41,886 nucleotides of DNA from an uncultured Pelagibacteraceae bacterium (GCA_902627645.1 CACOJX010000007.1:1-41886); one strand, 5' to 3'; shown: positions 9,702-24,100, counted from the stretch's first letter. Notes: a model not told the origin generated them from the letters alone. Made by a program: numbers and translations.

Positions 9702-10709
9702 ATGAATATTGCAATTGTAGGAGCAACAGGAAATGTTGGAAGAAAAACTTTAGAAGTTCTCGAAAAAAAAGAACTATCTATTGATAATCTGTATTTAGTT
9801 GCTTCATCTAAAAGTGCTGGTAAAAAAATTAGTTTTAAGGGTAAAGAACATGAGGTTTTTGATCTGGAAAATTTTGATTTTTCTAAAGTAAAAATAGCTT
9901 TTTTTGCAGCTGGTGGAAAAATCTCAGAAAAATTTGCAGAGAGAGCCGCAAAGCATTGTCTAGTCATTGATAATTCTAGCTTTTATAGAATGGATCCAGA
10001 TGTTCCTTTAATTGTTCCACAAGTTAACTCAAACCATTTAGATCAAATAAAAAAAAATATTATAGCCAATCCAAATTGTTCAACAGCACAATTGGTGATT
10101 GCTTTAAAACCTTTGCATGACCTTTTTGTAATTAAAAGAATAGTAGTTTCCACATACCAATCAGTATCAGGAGGTGGTAAAGCACCAATGGATGAGTTGA
10201 TTGAGCAAACTAAACTAGTTTTAGATGGTAAAAAAGTGAAATCTAAAAATTTTACCAAACAAATAGCTTTTAATGCTATTCCCCATATTGATGTATTTTC
10301 AAATGATGGCTACACAAAAGAGGAATTAAAAATGACCAATGAAACAAAAAAAATTCTAGATGATAAAATTGATTTAACAGCTACATGTGTAAGATTACCA
10401 ATTTCTGTTTCTCATTCAGAGTCAGTAAACCTACAATTTGAAAAACCTTTTTCTCTTGAAAAGATCAAAGATGCATTAAATAATTTTGAAGGTTGTAAAG
10501 TAATTGATGAGAGAGTTGATGGTGGGTATTCAACTCCACTAGAAGCAGAAGGTAAAGATGAAACATTTATATCAAGAATTCGACAGGATAAGACAATTGA
10601 GAATGGATTAAATTTGTGGATTGTCTCTGATAATCTTTTAAGAGGCGCAGCTTTGAATGCTGTAGAAATTGCTGAAACATTAATTAAAAATAATTTTTAT
10701 GGAAAATAA
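9702..10709 (+). CDS. asd: Aspartate-semialdehyde dehydrogenase
   Basis: NADPH-dependent reduction of aspartyl phosphate to aspartate semialdehyde, the branch point to lysine/diaminopimelate, threonine and methionine. Seen: the Rossmann GATGNVGRKTLEVL at 7-20, the active-site NPNCSTAQLV with C126, STYQSVSGGGK, and the C-terminal DNLLRGAALNAVEIAE. Length 335 is usual. It starts 15 bases after dmdA, and its end overlaps sdhC by 11 bases, so it is physically tied to the succinate dehydrogenase genes. It also supplies precursor to metX (36 onward). Confidence 0.97.
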   Translation: MNIAIVGATGNVGRKTLEVLEKKELSIDNLYLVASSKSAGKKISFKGKEHEVFDLENFDFSKVKIAFFAAGGKISEKFAERAAKHCLVIDNSSFYRMDPDVPLIVPQVNSNHLDQIKKNIIANPNCSTAQLVIALKPLHDLFVIKRIVVSTYQSVSGGGKAPMDELIEQTKLVLDGKKVKSKNFTKQIAFNAIPHIDVFSNDGYTKEELKMTNETKKILDDKIDLTATCVRLPISVSHSESVNLQFEKPFSLEKIKDALNNFEGCKVIDERVDGGYSTPLEAEGKDETFISRIRQDKTIENGLNLWIVSDNLLRGAALNAVEIAETLIKNNFYGK

Positions 10710-11082
10710 ATCACCATTATCTCCACATATTCAAATTTATAAGTGGCATATTTCATCGTTAGTATCTATATCTCATAGAATCACAGGAATTATAAATATA
10801 ATTGCAATTTCATTTATTTGCTTATTAGCATCTCTCCTTGTTTTTGGTGAAAGTAATTATGAATTCACAAATTTGTTCTTAAGTTCATCTATAGGTAAAT
10901 TTTTTATTTTAGGACTTACATGGTCTTTTTCCTTTCAAATTTTAAGTGAGATAAGACATATGATTATGGATTTGGGGTATGGTTTTGAACCTAGAGCGAC
11001 AAAGATAACTGGGTTAATTGTAATATTTGGATCGATAATTTTGACAATTGCTTTCTATTTAATTGGGAAAAATTTTGTTTAA
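10699..11082 (+). CDS. sdhC: Succinate dehydrogenase cytochrome b556 subunit SdhC
   Basis: Membrane anchor of complex II. Seen: N-terminal PLSPHIQIYKW, quinone-site ISHRITG with S23, H26 and R27 (equivalent to E. coli S27, H30, R31), three hydrophobic helices (about 28-50, 63-83, 103-125) and EIRHMIMDLGYG. Odd: aligned on IRHxxMD, the position of the axial haem b histidine (E. coli H84) is Q80, giving SFQILSEIRH where relatives have YHxxxGIRH. The gene starts inside the asd tail. Length 127 is normal. Confidence 0.93.
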   Translation: MENKSPLSPHIQIYKWHISSLVSISHRITGIINIIAISFICLLASLLVFGESNYEFTNLFLSSSIGKFFILGLTWSFSFQILSEIRHMIMDLGYGFEPRATKITGLIVIFGSIILTIAFYLIGKNFV

Positions 11083-11083
11083 A

Positions 11084-11407
11084 ATGATAAACGCAACTAA
11101 AAAATGGATTTTTCTTAAAGTTAGTGGAGCAACATTAGTTCCATTAATGATATGGTTTATTTTAAATTTTATTACAATTTATGATCAATCCTACTTTGTT
11201 GTTATGAATTTTTTTACAAACCCGTTATCAAAGTTTTTATTTAGTTTATTTATTATCAATGCATATTTTTTTTCAGCATTGAGTATTAGTGAGGTTTTTG
11301 AGGATTATATTAAGAATGATAAAATCAAAAATGTCGCAAATAGACTTTTATATCTATCAGCAGTGGTAATTCCATTAATTACAATTATATTAGTAACTAG
11401 GTTATGA
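11084..11407 (+). CDS. sdhD: Succinate dehydrogenase membrane anchor SdhD
   Basis: Second hydrophobic anchor of complex II, 107 residues with three predicted membrane helices (about 14-34, 48-70, 86-105). The C-terminal part of helix two ends in VFEDYIK, matching the family's xxDY motif whose Tyr (Y75 here, E. coli Y83) lines the quinone site. Odd: the axial haem ligand position twelve residues before this Tyr (E. coli H71) is F63, and the protein contains no histidine at all. Start: I chose ATG 11084, just after the sdhC stop. A TTG at 11063 would overlap sdhC by 20 bases. It overlaps sdhA by ATGA. Confidence 0.9.
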   Translation: MINATKKWIFLKVSGATLVPLMIWFILNFITIYDQSYFVVMNFFTNPLSKFLFSLFIINAYFFSALSISEVFEDYIKNDKIKNVANRLLYLSAVVIPLITIILVTRL

Positions 11408-13179
11408 GTTCATATAAAATTATTGATCACGAATATGATGTAGTAGTGTTAGGTGCTGGCGGTTCAGGTTTAAGAGCTGCAGTTGGTCTAAGTGAAGCGG
11501 GATTAAAGACAGCGTGTATTTCAAAAGTTTTCCCTACGAGAAGCCATACATCTGCTGCGCAAGGAGGTATTTCAGCTGCTCTTGGTAATATGGGTGAAGA
11601 TGATTGGCGTTGGCACATGTATGATACAGTCAAAGGTGCTGATTGGCTGGGAGATCAAGACAGCATCGAATATCTTTGTAAAGAGGCACCTAAAGCAGTT
11701 ATTGAATTAGAGAAATATGGAGTGCCTTTTAGTAGAACAGAGGATGGAAAAATTTATCAAAGACCATTTGGTGGAATGACTAAAAATTATGGAAACGGAA
11801 TTGTACAAAGAACTTGCGCTGCTGCAGACAGAACAGGTCATGCAATTTTACATACTTTGTATGGACAGGCCCTAAAACATAAAACAGAATTTTTTATTGA
11901 ATATTTTGCTTTAGATTTATTGATGAAAGATGGAGCTTGTAAGGGACTGATAGCTTGGAATTTAAACGATGGAACTATTCATAGATTTAGGGCTCACACT
12001 GTAATTATTGCTACAGGTGGTTATGGTAAAGTTTATTATTCAGCTACATCAGCTCATACTTGTACTGGAGATGGTAATGCAATGGTTTTAAGAGCAGGAT
12101 TACCTTTGCAAGATATGGAATTCGTCCAATTTCATCCAACAGGAATTTATGGACATGGAACATTAATAACAGAGGGTGCTAGAGGTGAAGGAGGATATCT
12201 TACAAACTCAAAAGGTGAGAGATTTATGGAAAGATATGCACCTAAGGCTAAAGATTTAGCATCAAGAGATGTTGTGAGTAGATCAATGTCAATAGAAATT
12301 AATGAGGGAAGAGGCGTTGGAAAAGATCAAGATCACGTTCATTTAAATCTAAGTCACTTAGATAAAGATATAATTGAGAGTAGATTACCAGGCATAACTG
12401 ATGCTGCAAGGTTATTTGCGAATGTAGATGTTACTAAAGAACCGATACCTGTTGTACCAACTGTTCATTATAACATGGGAGGTATTCCAACTAACTATAA
12501 AGCAGAAGTGTTGACTGTAAATGGCTCAGAAAAAACTGTACCAGGATTAATGGCAATCGGAGAAGCTGCATGTGTTTCAGTTCATGGTGCAAACAGACTC
12601 GGTTCAAACTCATTAATTGATTTAGTTGTTTTTGGAAGAGCAGCAGCAAAGAGAGCTGCAGAGCTTATAAAACCAGGTACACCGCATGAAGAAATAAGCG
12701 AGACAGAAACTCAAAAATGTTTAGATCGTTTTGATAAAATTAGAAATTCTAATGGTGATACAGGAACTGCTGATTTAAGACTTTCTATGCAAAAAACAAT
12801 GCAATCTAAATGTGCAGTTTTTAGAACCGAAAAAACACTTAAAGAGGGTGTGGATGAGATTAGAAAAACTTATGATGGTATTAATAATTTATCTGTAAAA
12901 GATAAATCATTAATATTTAATACTGATTTAGTAGAGACTTTAGAATTTGATAATTTAATAAGACAAGCAGTTGTTACTGTTGACTCTGCTTATAATAGAA
13001 AAGAAAGTCGAGGCGCACATGCAAGAGAAGATTTTCCTAAGAGAGATGATGAAAAATTTATGCAGCATACACTTGCTTGGTGTGATGGCAAGAATACAAA
13101 AATAAGCTATAGAGAAGTTCATAAATCTACTTTAAGTAATGAAGTTCAATATTTTCCACCCCAGGAGAGAGTTTATTAA
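11404..13179 (+). CDS. sdhA: Succinate dehydrogenase flavoprotein subunit SdhA
   Basis: Oxidises succinate to fumarate with covalently bound FAD, at the membrane on the cytoplasmic side. Seen: dinucleotide fold [20 protein letters not shown], the covalent FAD histidine in [11 protein letters not shown] (H48), the catalytic loop [27 protein letters not shown], and [17 protein letters not shown]. The 591 residues match mitochondrial/alphaproteobacterial SdhA. The C-terminal [14 protein letters not shown] is typical. It overlaps sdhD (4 bases) and sdhB (1 base). Confidence 0.98.
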   Translation: MSSYKIIDHEYDVVVLGAGGSGLRAAVGLSEAGLKTACISKVFPTRSHTSAAQGGISAALGNMGEDDWRWHMYDTVKGADWLGDQDSIEYLCKEAPKAVIELEKYGVPFSRTEDGKIYQRPFGGMTKNYGNGIVQRTCAAADRTGHAILHTLYGQALKHKTEFFIEYFALDLLMKDGACKGLIAWNLNDGTIHRFRAHTVIIATGGYGKVYYSATSAHTCTGDGNAMVLRAGLPLQDMEFVQFHPTGIYGHGTLITEGARGEGGYLTNSKGERFMERYAPKAKDLASRDVVSRSMSIEINEGRGVGKDQDHVHLNLSHLDKDIIESRLPGITDAARLFANVDVTKEPIPVVPTVHYNMGGIPTNYKAEVLTVNGSEKTVPGLMAIGEAACVSVHGANRLGSNSLIDLVVFGRAAAKRAAELIKPGTPHEEISETETQKCLDRFDKIRNSNGDTGTADLRLSMQKTMQSKCAVFRTEKTLKEGVDEIRKTYDGINNLSVKDKSLIFNTDLVETLEFDNLIRQAVVTVDSAYNRKESRGAHAREDFPKRDDEKFMQHTLAWCDGKNTKISYREVHKSTLSNEVQYFPPQERVY

Positions 13180-13958
13180 TGGTACAAATAAATTTACCTG
13201 AAAATTCTAAAGTAAAACAAGGTAAATATTTTAAAGACTTAACAGGTTCAAAAAACTTAAGAAAAGTAAATGTATATAGATGGGACCCATCTTCAGGAGA
13301 AAATCCTAGAATTGATACATATGAAGTTGATATGGACAATTGCCCATCTAAAGTATTAGATATTTTAAATAAAATTAAAAATGAAATAGACCCCACTTTA
13401 GCGTACAGAAGATCTTGTGCGCATGGTGTATGTGGGTCTTGTGCAATGAATATAGGTGGTAAAAATGGTTTAGCTTGCACTACTCCACATGCTGAAATAG
13501 AAGGTGATATTAATATTTATCCATTACCTCATTTAAAAGTAAAAAAAGATTTAATTGGTGATCTAGACGGTTTGTATAAACAATATCAATCAATTGAACC
13601 TTGGTTAAAATCTAACTCTAAATCAGAAACTGAAGAAATAATTCAATCAAAAGAAGATAGAGCAAAATTAGATGGCGCTTACGAGTGTATTATGTGTGCA
13701 TGTTGCTCAACTTCATGTCCTAGTTATTGGTGGAATGGTGATAAATATTTAGGTCCAGCAGTTTTGTTGCAAGCATATAGATGGATTATTGATAGTAGAG
13801 ATGAGGAAAGAACAGCCAGATTAAAAAAGGTTGCTGATGAACTTAAGTTGTATCGTTGTCATACAATTCTTAACTGTACAAGCGCATGTCCTAAAGGATT
13901 AAACCCCGCAAAAGCAATAGCTGAAATAAAAAAAATGTTAGCAACCGCTAATATTTAA
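13179..13958 (+). CDS. sdhB: Succinate dehydrogenase iron-sulfur subunit SdhB
   Basis: Carries electrons from FAD to quinone. Seen: the [2Fe-2S] motif [18 protein letters not shown] with a later C in GLAC, the [4Fe-4S] motif [16 protein letters not shown], and the [3Fe-4S] motif [17 protein letters not shown]. The Trp after the third cluster-binding segment ([13 protein letters not shown]) is the conserved quinone-site region. 259 residues, normal. All iron-sulfur ligands are intact, in contrast to the missing haem ligands in sdhC and sdhD. Confidence 0.98.
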   Translation: MVQINLPENSKVKQGKYFKDLTGSKNLRKVNVYRWDPSSGENPRIDTYEVDMDNCPSKVLDILNKIKNEIDPTLAYRRSCAHGVCGSCAMNIGGKNGLACTTPHAEIEGDINIYPLPHLKVKKDLIGDLDGLYKQYQSIEPWLKSNSKSETEEIIQSKEDRAKLDGAYECIMCACCSTSCPSYWWNGDKYLGPAVLLQAYRWIIDSRDEERTARLKKVADELKLYRCHTILNCTSACPKGLNPAKAIAEIKKMLATANI

Positions 13959-14000
13959 ACAATAGACTAATAAGAATTTTTACTCTAAAAGATCGTATTC

Positions 14001-16464
<2,464 letters not shown>

Positions 16465-16465
<1 letters not shown>

Positions 16466-17625
16466 TGAATATACACGAGCATCAAGCTAAGCAAATTTTA
16501 AAACAATTTGGTGCTGTTGTACCTGAAGGAGTATTTGGTTTTACTGTTGAGGAACTTTTAGAAAAATGCAAATCATTAAAAACAGACAAATATGTCTTAA
16601 AGGCTCAAATACATGCAGGTGGTAGAGGAAAAGCTGGTGGTGTAAAAATTTTAGATAATTTAAATGAATTAGAAAAGTCAGCAAAAGACCTTTTAGGAAA
16701 AAAATTAATTACCCATCAAACAGGACCAGAAGGAAGAGAAGTAAAAAGACTTTATGTAGAAGTATCATCAAAAATCGAAAAAGAATTCTACCTGTCTTGT
16801 TTAGTAGATAGAGCTAGTTCAAAAATTGCATTTATTACAAGTGATCAAGGGGGTATGGATATTGAAGAAGTAGCTTCCAAATCTCCAAATAAAATTTCGA
16901 CAACTAAAGTTGAATTGAATGAGGAAATTTTAAACGAAGATTGTGAAAAAATAATCGAAATTTTTAATTTAGAAGGAAGTTCTAAAAAAGAAGCAATTTC
17001 TTTAATTAAATCAATTTATAAAATGTTTATTAAGACAGATGCAAATATGGTTGAAATAAATCCATTAATATTGACTAAAGAAAAAAAGATTGTTTGTTTA
17101 GATGCAAAAGTTAATTTTGATAGTAATGCTTTGTTTAGACATCCAGAAATTTTAGAACTTAGAGATTTAAACGAAGAAGACCCAGCAGAAATTGAAGCAA
17201 GCAAACATGATTTGGCTTATATTAAATTGGACGGGAGTATTGGTTGTATGGTAAATGGTGCAGGGCTAGCCATGGCGACAATGGACATAATAAAGTTGTA
17301 TGGCGAAGAACCAGCAAATTTTTTAGATGTTGGTGGAGGTGCTTCAAAAGAAAAAGTTTCAGCAGCCTTTAAAATAATTTTGTCAGATAAAAATGTTAAA
17401 GGAATATTGATTAATATTTTTGGTGGGATCATGAGATGTGATGTTCTTGCACAAGGTGTTGTTGATGCAGCTAAAGAAATAAATATTAATGTTCCACTTG
17501 TAGTAAGATTAGCAGGTACAAATTTTAAAGAAGGAAAAGAGATACTAGATAATTCTGGTTTAAAGTTGATTTCTGCAGAAAATCTTGATGATGCAGCCAA
17601 AAAAATTGTTGAGGCAATTAAATAA
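16465..17625 (+). CDS. sucC: Succinyl-CoA synthetase beta subunit
   Basis: ATP-grasp subunit of the enzyme that converts succinyl-CoA, ADP or GDP and phosphate to succinate and nucleoside triphosphate. Seen: MNIHEHQAKQILKQFG, the grasp segment KAQIHAGGRGKAGGVK, MVEINPLIL, DAKVNFDSNALFRH, FLDVGGGASKEKV and NIFGGIMRCDVLAQG. 386 residues, normal. It overlaps the mdh stop by one base (TAATG) and abuts sucD with no gap. Confidence 0.98.
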
Positions 17626-18501
17626 ATGTCAGTTTTAGTTAATAAAGAAACAAGATTAATTTGCCAAGGTTTTACTGGCTCACATGGAACCTTTCACTCT
17701 GAACAAGCAATTAAATATGGAACAAAATTAGTTGGTGGGGTTACACCTAAAAAAGGTGGACAAAAGCACTTAGGTTTACCTGTATTTAATACCGTAAAAG
17801 AAGCTAAGGATGCTGAAGGGGTAAATGCTACAATGATTTATGTTCCAGCAAAATTTGCAGCTGCTGCAATTATTGAAGCTATTGATGCATCAATTGAACT
17901 TATTGTATGTATTACGGAAGGTATCCCCATACAAGATATGTTAAAAGTAAAACAAAGATTATTTAATTCAAAATCAAGATTGATTGGTCCAAACTGCCCA
18001 GGAATTATAACTCCTAATGAGTGTAAAATCGGTATTATGCCAGGCAATATTCATAAAAAAGGGAGTGTTGGCATAGTATCAAGATCTGGAACTTTAACTT
18101 ATGAGGCTGTAGCTCAAACTACTGAAAATGGTTTAGGACAATCAACTTGTATAGGTATAGGTGGTGATCCAATTAACGGTACAAATTTTATCGATTGCTT
18201 AGATTTATTTTTAAATGATGATGAAACCGAATCTATCCTAATGATTGGTGAAATAGGAGGTACTGCTGAGGAAGAGGCTGCAGATTTCGTCAAAAGTCAT
18301 AAAATAAAAAAACCAATAGTAGGGTTTATAGCAGGTGTTACAGCTCCTCCTGGAAGAAGAATGGGCCATGCTGGAGCAATTATTTCTGGGGGCAAAGGGG
18401 GTGCAAAAGATAAGATGAAAAAGATGGAGGATTGTGGAATAACTATGGCAAACTCTCCTTCAAAAATTGGGAAAACATTATTCGATAAATTGTCTAATTG
18501 A
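17626..18501 (+). CDS. sucD: Succinyl-CoA synthetase alpha subunit
   Basis: CoA-binding, phosphohistidine-carrying partner of SucC. Seen: CoA-site [38 protein letters not shown], the loop [15 protein letters not shown], and the active-site phosphohistidine H248 in [17 protein letters not shown]. Length 291 as expected. It starts on the base after the sucC stop. Confidence 0.98.
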   Translation: MSVLVNKETRLICQGFTGSHGTFHSEQAIKYGTKLVGGVTPKKGGQKHLGLPVFNTVKEAKDAEGVNATMIYVPAKFAAAAIIEAIDASIELIVCITEGIPIQDMLKVKQRLFNSKSRLIGPNCPGIITPNECKIGIMPGNIHKKGSVGIVSRSGTLTYEAVAQTTENGLGQSTCIGIGGDPINGTNFIDCLDLFLNDDETESILMIGEIGGTAEEEAADFVKSHKIKKPIVGFIAGVTAPPGRRMGHAGAIISGGKGGAKDKMKKMEDCGITMANSPSKIGKTLFDKLSN

Positions 18502-18533
18502 AAAATTTTTCTCGAGGTTTATATTATAAAAAA

Positions 18534-21407
18534 ATGTCTTCTACTAAAAATCTTGAACTTAAGCAAACAGCTTTTTTAAGTAAATCAAACAGCAAATTTA
18601 TCGAGGAAATGTACATGAAATTTGTAAATAATGATCCAACTTTACCTGATAGTTGGAAAAATTATTTTAAAGAAATCGGAGAAGATTTTGATGTTATTGT
18701 TAAAGAAATTAATGGACCATCATGGAGTCCTTCAAAAAAATTTTCCATAAATCAATCTTTGGCAGAGAATAATAAAGATAATCTGGCCAATGAATTAGAT
18801 TTAATTAAATCTAATGCAAATTCAATCAAAGCTGTTGCAATGATCAGATCATATAGACAACGTGGACATTTAATTGCAAAGTTAGATCCTTTGGGCTTAT
18901 TGAAATCAGATTATCTAGATGAACTACATCCCGAGTCTTATGGATTTAAAAAGGAAGACTATAATAAAAAAATTTTCTTAGACGGCGTAATAAACAAAAA
19001 ACAATCAAATATCAGTGAGATATTAGCCTTTCTGAGAGAAAAATATTGTGGATCTTTAGGTTATGAATATATGCACATATCTAATCCCACTGAAAGAAAA
19101 TGGTTTAGGGATAGAGTCGAAAAAAATGATGATTTTAAATTTACCCAAAACGGTAAAGAAGCAATTCTCAATAAATTGATACAAGCTGAAGGCTTTGAGA
19201 AGTTTTTACATACTAAATACGTTGGTACAAAAAGATTTGGTCTTGATGGCGGAGAAAGCTTAATTCCTGCTCTGGAGCAAATCATTAAAATTGGTGGACA
19301 ATCAAAAATAAAAGAAGTTAAAATTGGAATGTCCCATAGAGGAAGATTAAACGTGTTAGCAAATGTTTTACAGAAATCTTATAAAAGAATATTTAATGAA
19401 TTTGCGGGGGAAATAAGTTCAAAATCAGAAGATGATACTGGAGATGTCAAATATCATTTAGGTGCTTCCTCAAATAGAGAGTTTGACGGTAACTCTGTGC
19501 ATGTAAGTTTAACTGATAACCCTTCTCATTTGGAGGCAGTAAATCCAGTTGTTTTAGGGCAAACTAGAGCTAAACAATATTTTCATAAAGATAAAGAGAG
19601 AAAGAAAGTAATTCCTATATTAATTCATGGAGATGCAGCTTTTGCTGGACAAGGAGTTGTAGCAGAATGTTTTGCAATGTCAGGACTTCCTGGACACAAT
19701 ACTGGTGGAACTATTCATATTATAATTAATAATCAAATAGGTTTTACCACGAGCCCAAGATTTGCTAGATCATCTCCATATCCCTCAGATGTTGCAAAAA
19801 TGGTTGAGGCTCCTATCATTCACGTTAATGGCGATGATCCAGAGGCAGTGGTTTACGCAGCAAGAATTGCTACCGACTTTAGATTAAAGTTTAATCGAGA
19901 TGTGGTTATAGATTTAATTTGTTATAGAAGATTTGGACATAATGAAGGAGATGAACCATCTTTTACTCAACCCTTGATGTATAAAAAAATACGTTCTCAT
20001 CCATCCACAATAAGAGTTTACGGTGAAAAATTAATTAAAAATAACACAATTACTAAAGAATATTTAAATGGCTGCATTAAAAAATTTAAAGATTTGTTAG
20101 ACGAACAATATAAAAATGCAAAAAATTATAAACCAAAAATAGAGTGGTTCGAGGGAACTTGGTCTAGATATAAACCTGAACGCGGTAAAGACAAAAGAGG
20201 TGTTACAGGTTCAGATTTAAAGGAATTAACTAAGATTTCTGAAAAAATTAATTTAATCCCAAAAGAAATTAATATTCATAAAACAATACAAAAAATTCTA
20301 GATACGAGAAAAAATAACGTTTTAAAAGGAACATCAATTGACTGGTCTACGGCAGAGTCATTAGCTTTTGGATCACTACTTGAGGAAGGCTATCCTGTAA
20401 GATTAGTTGGTCAAGACTCTGGCAGAGGAACATTCAGTCAAAGACATTCAGTTTTAAGAAATCAATTAGATAATTCCAGATACATACCTTTAAATAATAT
20501 CTCGAATAAACAAAAAAAATTTGAAGTAGTTGATAGTTTTTTATCTGAGCTAGCTGTTTTGGGGTTTGAATATGGTTACAGTTTAGTGGAACCGAACACA
20601 CTTACAATTTGGGAGGCACAATTTGGTGATTTTGCAAATGGTGCACAAGTAGTCATAGATCAATTTATTGCCTCTGGAGAAAGGAAATGGTCAAGAGCAT
20701 CCGGCTTAGTTATGCTTTTACCTCATGGATATGAAGGTCAAGGACCCGAACATTCGTCTGCAAGACTAGAGAGATTCTTGCAGTTGTGCTCAAGCGATAA
20801 CATGCAAGTTATGAATTGTACTACTCCAGCAAATTATTTTCATGCTTTAAGAAGACAAATGCACAGAGATTTTAGAAAACCATTAATCATAATGACACCA
20901 AAATCACTATTAAGACATAAACACTGCATATCAAACTTAGACGATTTTAGTAAAAAAAATTCATTTCATAGAATTTTATGGGATCACGCTATGGATTCAA
21001 AAGTAAAGGGTTTTATCAAATTAAAAAAAGCTAAAGAAATAAAAAAAGTGATTATTTGTTCAGGAAAGATCTATTTTGATCTATTAGAAGAGCGAGAAAA
21101 ATTAAAAAGAGATGATGTAGTGTTTTTTAGAATTGAACAACTCTATCCATTTCCTGCAAAAACACTCGCCAAAGAGCTTAAACCTTATTCAAAAAATGCT
21201 AATTTTTATTGGTGTCAAGAGGAGCCTAAAAATATGGGAGCATGGTTTTCTGTTAGAGATTATATCCAATGGACATTAGATAATATTAAGGCTAATAATA
21301 ATATAATTTCATATATTGGAAGAAGTCCTGATGCATCACCAGCTACAGGATATCTAAAAAGACATATGTCACAACAACAAGAAATTGTTAAAAAGGTATT
21401 TGAATAG
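18534..21407 (+). CDS. sucA: 2-oxoglutarate dehydrogenase E1 component
   Basis: Thiamine-diphosphate decarboxylase of the 2-oxoglutarate dehydrogenase complex. Seen: N-terminal targeting-like segment [71 protein letters not shown], the TPP motif region [48 protein letters not shown], and [20 protein letters not shown]. 957 residues from the ATG at 18534. A TTG at 18498 overlapping the sucD stop would add 12 residues ([12 protein letters not shown]) that do not look like the family N-terminus. Confidence 0.97.
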   Translation: MSSTKNLELKQTAFLSKSNSKFIEEMYMKFVNNDPTLPDSWKNYFKEIGEDFDVIVKEINGPSWSPSKKFSINQSLAENNKDNLANELDLIKSNANSIKAVAMIRSYRQRGHLIAKLDPLGLLKSDYLDELHPESYGFKKEDYNKKIFLDGVINKKQSNISEILAFLREKYCGSLGYEYMHISNPTERKWFRDRVEKNDDFKFTQNGKEAILNKLIQAEGFEKFLHTKYVGTKRFGLDGGESLIPALEQIIKIGGQSKIKEVKIGMSHRGRLNVLANVLQKSYKRIFNEFAGEISSKSEDDTGDVKYHLGASSNREFDGNSVHVSLTDNPSHLEAVNPVVLGQTRAKQYFHKDKERKKVIPILIHGDAAFAGQGVVAECFAMSGLPGHNTGGTIHIIINNQIGFTTSPRFARSSPYPSDVAKMVEAPIIHVNGDDPEAVVYAARIATDFRLKFNRDVVIDLICYRRFGHNEGDEPSFTQPLMYKKIRSHPSTIRVYGEKLIKNNTITKEYLNGCIKKFKDLLDEQYKNAKNYKPKIEWFEGTWSRYKPERGKDKRGVTGSDLKELTKISEKINLIPKEINIHKTIQKILDTRKNNVLKGTSIDWSTAESLAFGSLLEEGYPVRLVGQDSGRGTFSQRHSVLRNQLDNSRYIPLNNISNKQKKFEVVDSFLSELAVLGFEYGYSLVEPNTLTIWEAQFGDFANGAQVVIDQFIASGERKWSRASGLVMLLPHGYEGQGPEHSSARLERFLQLCSSDNMQVMNCTTPANYFHALRRQMHRDFRKPLIIMTPKSLLRHKHCISNLDDFSKKNSFHRILWDHAMDSKVKGFIKLKKAKEIKKVIICSGKIYFDLLEEREKLKRDDVVFFRIEQLYPFPAKTLAKELKPYSKNANFYWCQEEPKNMGAWFSVRDYIQWTLDNIKANNNIISYIGRSPDASPATGYLKRHMSQQQEIVKKVFE

Positions 21408-21408
21408 A

Positions 21409-22677
21409 ATGAGTGAAAAAATATTAGTTCCAGTATTAGGTGAGAGTATTGTTGAGGCAACAGTTTCAAAGTGGTTAAAAAATGAGGGTGATTTAGTTGA
21501 AGCAGATGAGCCCATTGTAGAACTGGAAACTGATAAAGTAAATTTAGAAGTTCCATCACCAGCATCAGGTGTGTTAGATCAAATAAATTCTAAAGATGGC
21601 TCAGTTGTTGAAGTAGGCGCATTACTTGGATCAATATCAACAAATGGCTCTCGGGTCTCAAAAAATGAGGACAAGAAGCATGAGGAATTTCAAGAAAATA
21701 TTGAAATTTTTGAAAAAGAGGAAGATTTAAAAAAAGAGGAATTATCAGAAGAAAAAATAAATGACAAAATAAAAGATGAACCACTAGTATTAACTAAACA
21801 AGTTGAGGATAACAATGAGTCATTAACCTTATCTCCTGCTGTAAGAAAAATTGTAACTGAAAATAAGATAGATCTTAAAACAGTCAAAGGCTCTGGAAAA
21901 GATGGAAGAGTTTTAAAGGGTGATTTGATTAATTTAATGGGTGTCAACCCTCCTCCATCTGAGCGAAAAATTAAATATGGCCAAGAAGAAAGAATTAAAA
22001 TGACCAGGTTAAGACAGACAATTGCAAAAAGACTAAAGCAAGCTCAAGAAAATGCAGCTTTATTAACTACTTTTAATGAAGTTGATATGACTAATGTAAT
22101 GGAAATGAGAAAAGAAAATCAAGAAGATTTTCAAAATCGATATAATATAAAACTAGGTTTGATGTCATTTTTTGTTAAAGCTTGTGTTGTAGCATTAAAA
22201 AACTATCCAACAGTTAACGCTGAAATAGAGGGAAATGAAATAGTATACAAAAATTATTATAATATTAGTTTTGCTGTTGGAACAGACAAAGGTCTAGTAG
22301 TCCCAGTTTTAAAAAATGCTGATGAACTCTCTTTTGCAGATATAGAAAAAAATATTAAAAATATTTCAGAAAAAGCAAAAGATGGTAAATTAACAATTGA
22401 AGATCTTCAGGGAGGAACTTTTACTATAAGTAATGGAGGAGTTTATGGCTCTATGCTATCAACACCAATATTAAATTTACCGCAATCAGGTGTATTGGGC
22501 ATGCACAATATTGTTGATAGACCTATAGTAGTTGATGGCGAAATAAAAATAAGACCTGTAATGTATTTAGCTTTATCATATGATCATAGGATTATTGATG
22601 GCAAAGAATCAGTTTCGTTTTTAAAAATGGTAAAAGAAAATTTAGAGGATCCAAGAAGATTGTTTTTAGATATTTAA
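21409..22677 (+). CDS. sucB: 2-oxoglutarate dehydrogenase E2 (dihydrolipoyl succinyltransferase)
   Basis: Core acyltransferase of the complex. Seen in order: one lipoyl domain with lipoylated K43 ([14 protein letters not shown]), an acidic/lysine-rich linker (about 82-138), a peripheral-subunit-binding domain ([32 protein letters not shown], about 141-178), and the catalytic domain ending in [16 protein letters not shown] with H393 and D397. 422 residues from ATG 21409. An upstream TTG at 21385 inside sucA is unlikely. LpdA follows with no gap. Confidence 0.97.
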   Translation: MSEKILVPVLGESIVEATVSKWLKNEGDLVEADEPIVELETDKVNLEVPSPASGVLDQINSKDGSVVEVGALLGSISTNGSRVSKNEDKKHEEFQENIEIFEKEEDLKKEELSEEKINDKIKDEPLVLTKQVEDNNESLTLSPAVRKIVTENKIDLKTVKGSGKDGRVLKGDLINLMGVNPPPSERKIKYGQEERIKMTRLRQTIAKRLKQAQENAALLTTFNEVDMTNVMEMRKENQEDFQNRYNIKLGLMSFFVKACVVALKNYPTVNAEIEGNEIVYKNYYNISFAVGTDKGLVVPVLKNADELSFADIEKNIKNISEKAKDGKLTIEDLQGGTFTISNGGVYGSMLSTPILNLPQSGVLGMHNIVDRPIVVDGEIKIRPVMYLALSYDHRIIDGKESVSFLKMVKENLEDPRRLFLDI

Positions 22678-24078
22678 ATGTCAGATAAATTTCAAGCTGT
22701 AGTAATTGGTGGTGGCCCTGGCGGTTATGTTTGTGCTATTAGACTTGCTCAGTTAGGTTTTAAAACAGCCTGCATTGAGGAAAGGGGTTCACTCGGCGGA
22801 ACTTGCTTAAACGTTGGTTGTATTCCATCAAAAAGCCTACTTAATTTGTCAGAGGAATTTTATAAAGTTCAACATTTATCTAACAAAGGAATTGAAATAG
22901 GTGAGGTCAAATTGAATTTATCAAAAATGATGAAAAGTAAAGAAAAGGCAGTAACAATTTTGACTAAGGGAGTAGAGTTTTTATTTAAAAAAAATAAAGT
23001 AACTTATTTTAAAGGCTCAGGAAGTTTCAAATCAAAAAATCAAATTTTAATTAAAGATGAAAAGAAAAAAGAAACATTAATTGATGCAGAAAAAATAATT
23101 ATTGCCACTGGTTCAGTTCCAGTTTCTATGCCAGGTATTCCTTTTGATGAAAAATTAGTGGTTTCTTCAACTGGAGCATTAAAATTAGATAGTGTTCCAA
23201 AAAAAATGGTTGTTGTAGGAGGAGGTTATATTGGATTAGAAATGGGATCTGTTTGGTCTAGGCTTGGTGCGGAAGTTCATGTCATTGAATTTTTGGATCA
23301 TATAACACCTGGAATGGATAAAGAGATTTCAAAAGAATTTATGAAAATTTTAAAAAAACAGGGAATTAACTTTCACTTACAGCATAAAGTTGAAAAAATA
23401 AAAAAAAGTGAATCTAGTGCTGTAGTTTTAACAAAAGATCATAATGGAAATAATAAAGATTTTGAATGTGATGTTGTATTGATTAGTGTAGGCAGAAAAG
23501 CAAATACAAAAGGATTAAATCTTGAAACAATTGGGATTGAACTAGACGATAAGATGAGAATTAAAACTACTAAAGGCTTTAAAACAAATCTTGATAATAT
23601 TTATGCTATTGGAGACGTTATATCAGGACCAATGCTTGCACATAAAGCGGAAGACGAAGGAATAGCCGTAGCCGAAAATATCGCAGGGCAATCAGGGCAC
23701 GTTAATTATGATACAATTCCTGGAGTTATTTACACAACCCCTGAAGTTGCATCTATTGGAAAAACTGAGGAACAATTAAAAGAAAAAAATGTAAAATATA
23801 AGATAGGCAAGTTTTCATTTATGGCAAATTCAAGAGCTAAGGCTATTGACGAGGCAGAAGGGTTTGTAAAAATTTTGGCAGATGAAAAAACTGATAAAGT
23901 TTTAGGAGCACATTTAATCGGACCACATGCAGGTGAATTGATAGCAGAGATAGGTGTGGCAATGGAATTTGGCGCAAGTTCTGAGGATATTGCTAGAACA
24001 TGCCATGCTCATCCGACTTTTTCAGAAGCAGTAAAAGAAGCAGCATTATCTGTAGATAAAAGAGCAATACACTCTTAA
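22678..24078 (+). CDS. lpdA: Dihydrolipoyl dehydrogenase (E3)
   Basis: FAD/NAD disulfide oxidoreductase that reoxidises dihydrolipoyl groups of E2. Seen: GGGPGGYVCAIRLAQLG, the redox pair C43/C48 in GGTCLNVGCIPSKSLL, NAD-binding VVGGGYIGLEMGSVWSRLG, IYAIGDVISGPMLAHKAEDEG, and the active-site C-terminal HAHPTFSEAVKEA (H445, E450). 466 residues. Adjacent to sucAB, so primarily for the 2-oxoglutarate complex, though it may be shared with pyruvate dehydrogenase or glycine cleavage. Confidence 0.97.
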   Translation: MSDKFQAVVIGGGPGGYVCAIRLAQLGFKTACIEERGSLGGTCLNVGCIPSKSLLNLSEEFYKVQHLSNKGIEIGEVKLNLSKMMKSKEKAVTILTKGVEFLFKKNKVTYFKGSGSFKSKNQILIKDEKKKETLIDAEKIIIATGSVPVSMPGIPFDEKLVVSSTGALKLDSVPKKMVVVGGGYIGLEMGSVWSRLGAEVHVIEFLDHITPGMDKEISKEFMKILKKQGINFHLQHKVEKIKKSESSAVVLTKDHNGNNKDFECDVVLISVGRKANTKGLNLETIGIELDDKMRIKTTKGFKTNLDNIYAIGDVISGPMLAHKAEDEGIAVAENIAGQSGHVNYDTIPGVIYTTPEVASIGKTEEQLKEKNVKYKIGKFSFMANSRAKAIDEAEGFVKILADEKTDKVLGAHLIGPHAGELIAEIGVAMEFGASSEDIARTCHAHPTFSEAVKEAALSVDKRAIHS

Positions 24079-24100
24079 AAAATTTTCATATTATTAAATT

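Noticed and set aside
11063-11083. TTG start for sdhD inside sdhC
   Set aside because: Adds seven residues translated from the sdhC tail; the ATG two bases after the sdhC stop is the natural start.
13959-14000. Promoter or terminator between sdhB and mmsA
   Set aside because: Only 42 bases, no hairpin and no -35/-10 pair at good spacing.
18498-18533. TTG start for sucA overlapping sucD
   Set aside because: Would add [12 protein letters not shown], unlike the E1 family N-terminus; ATG 18534 begins MSSTKNLEL, which fits better.
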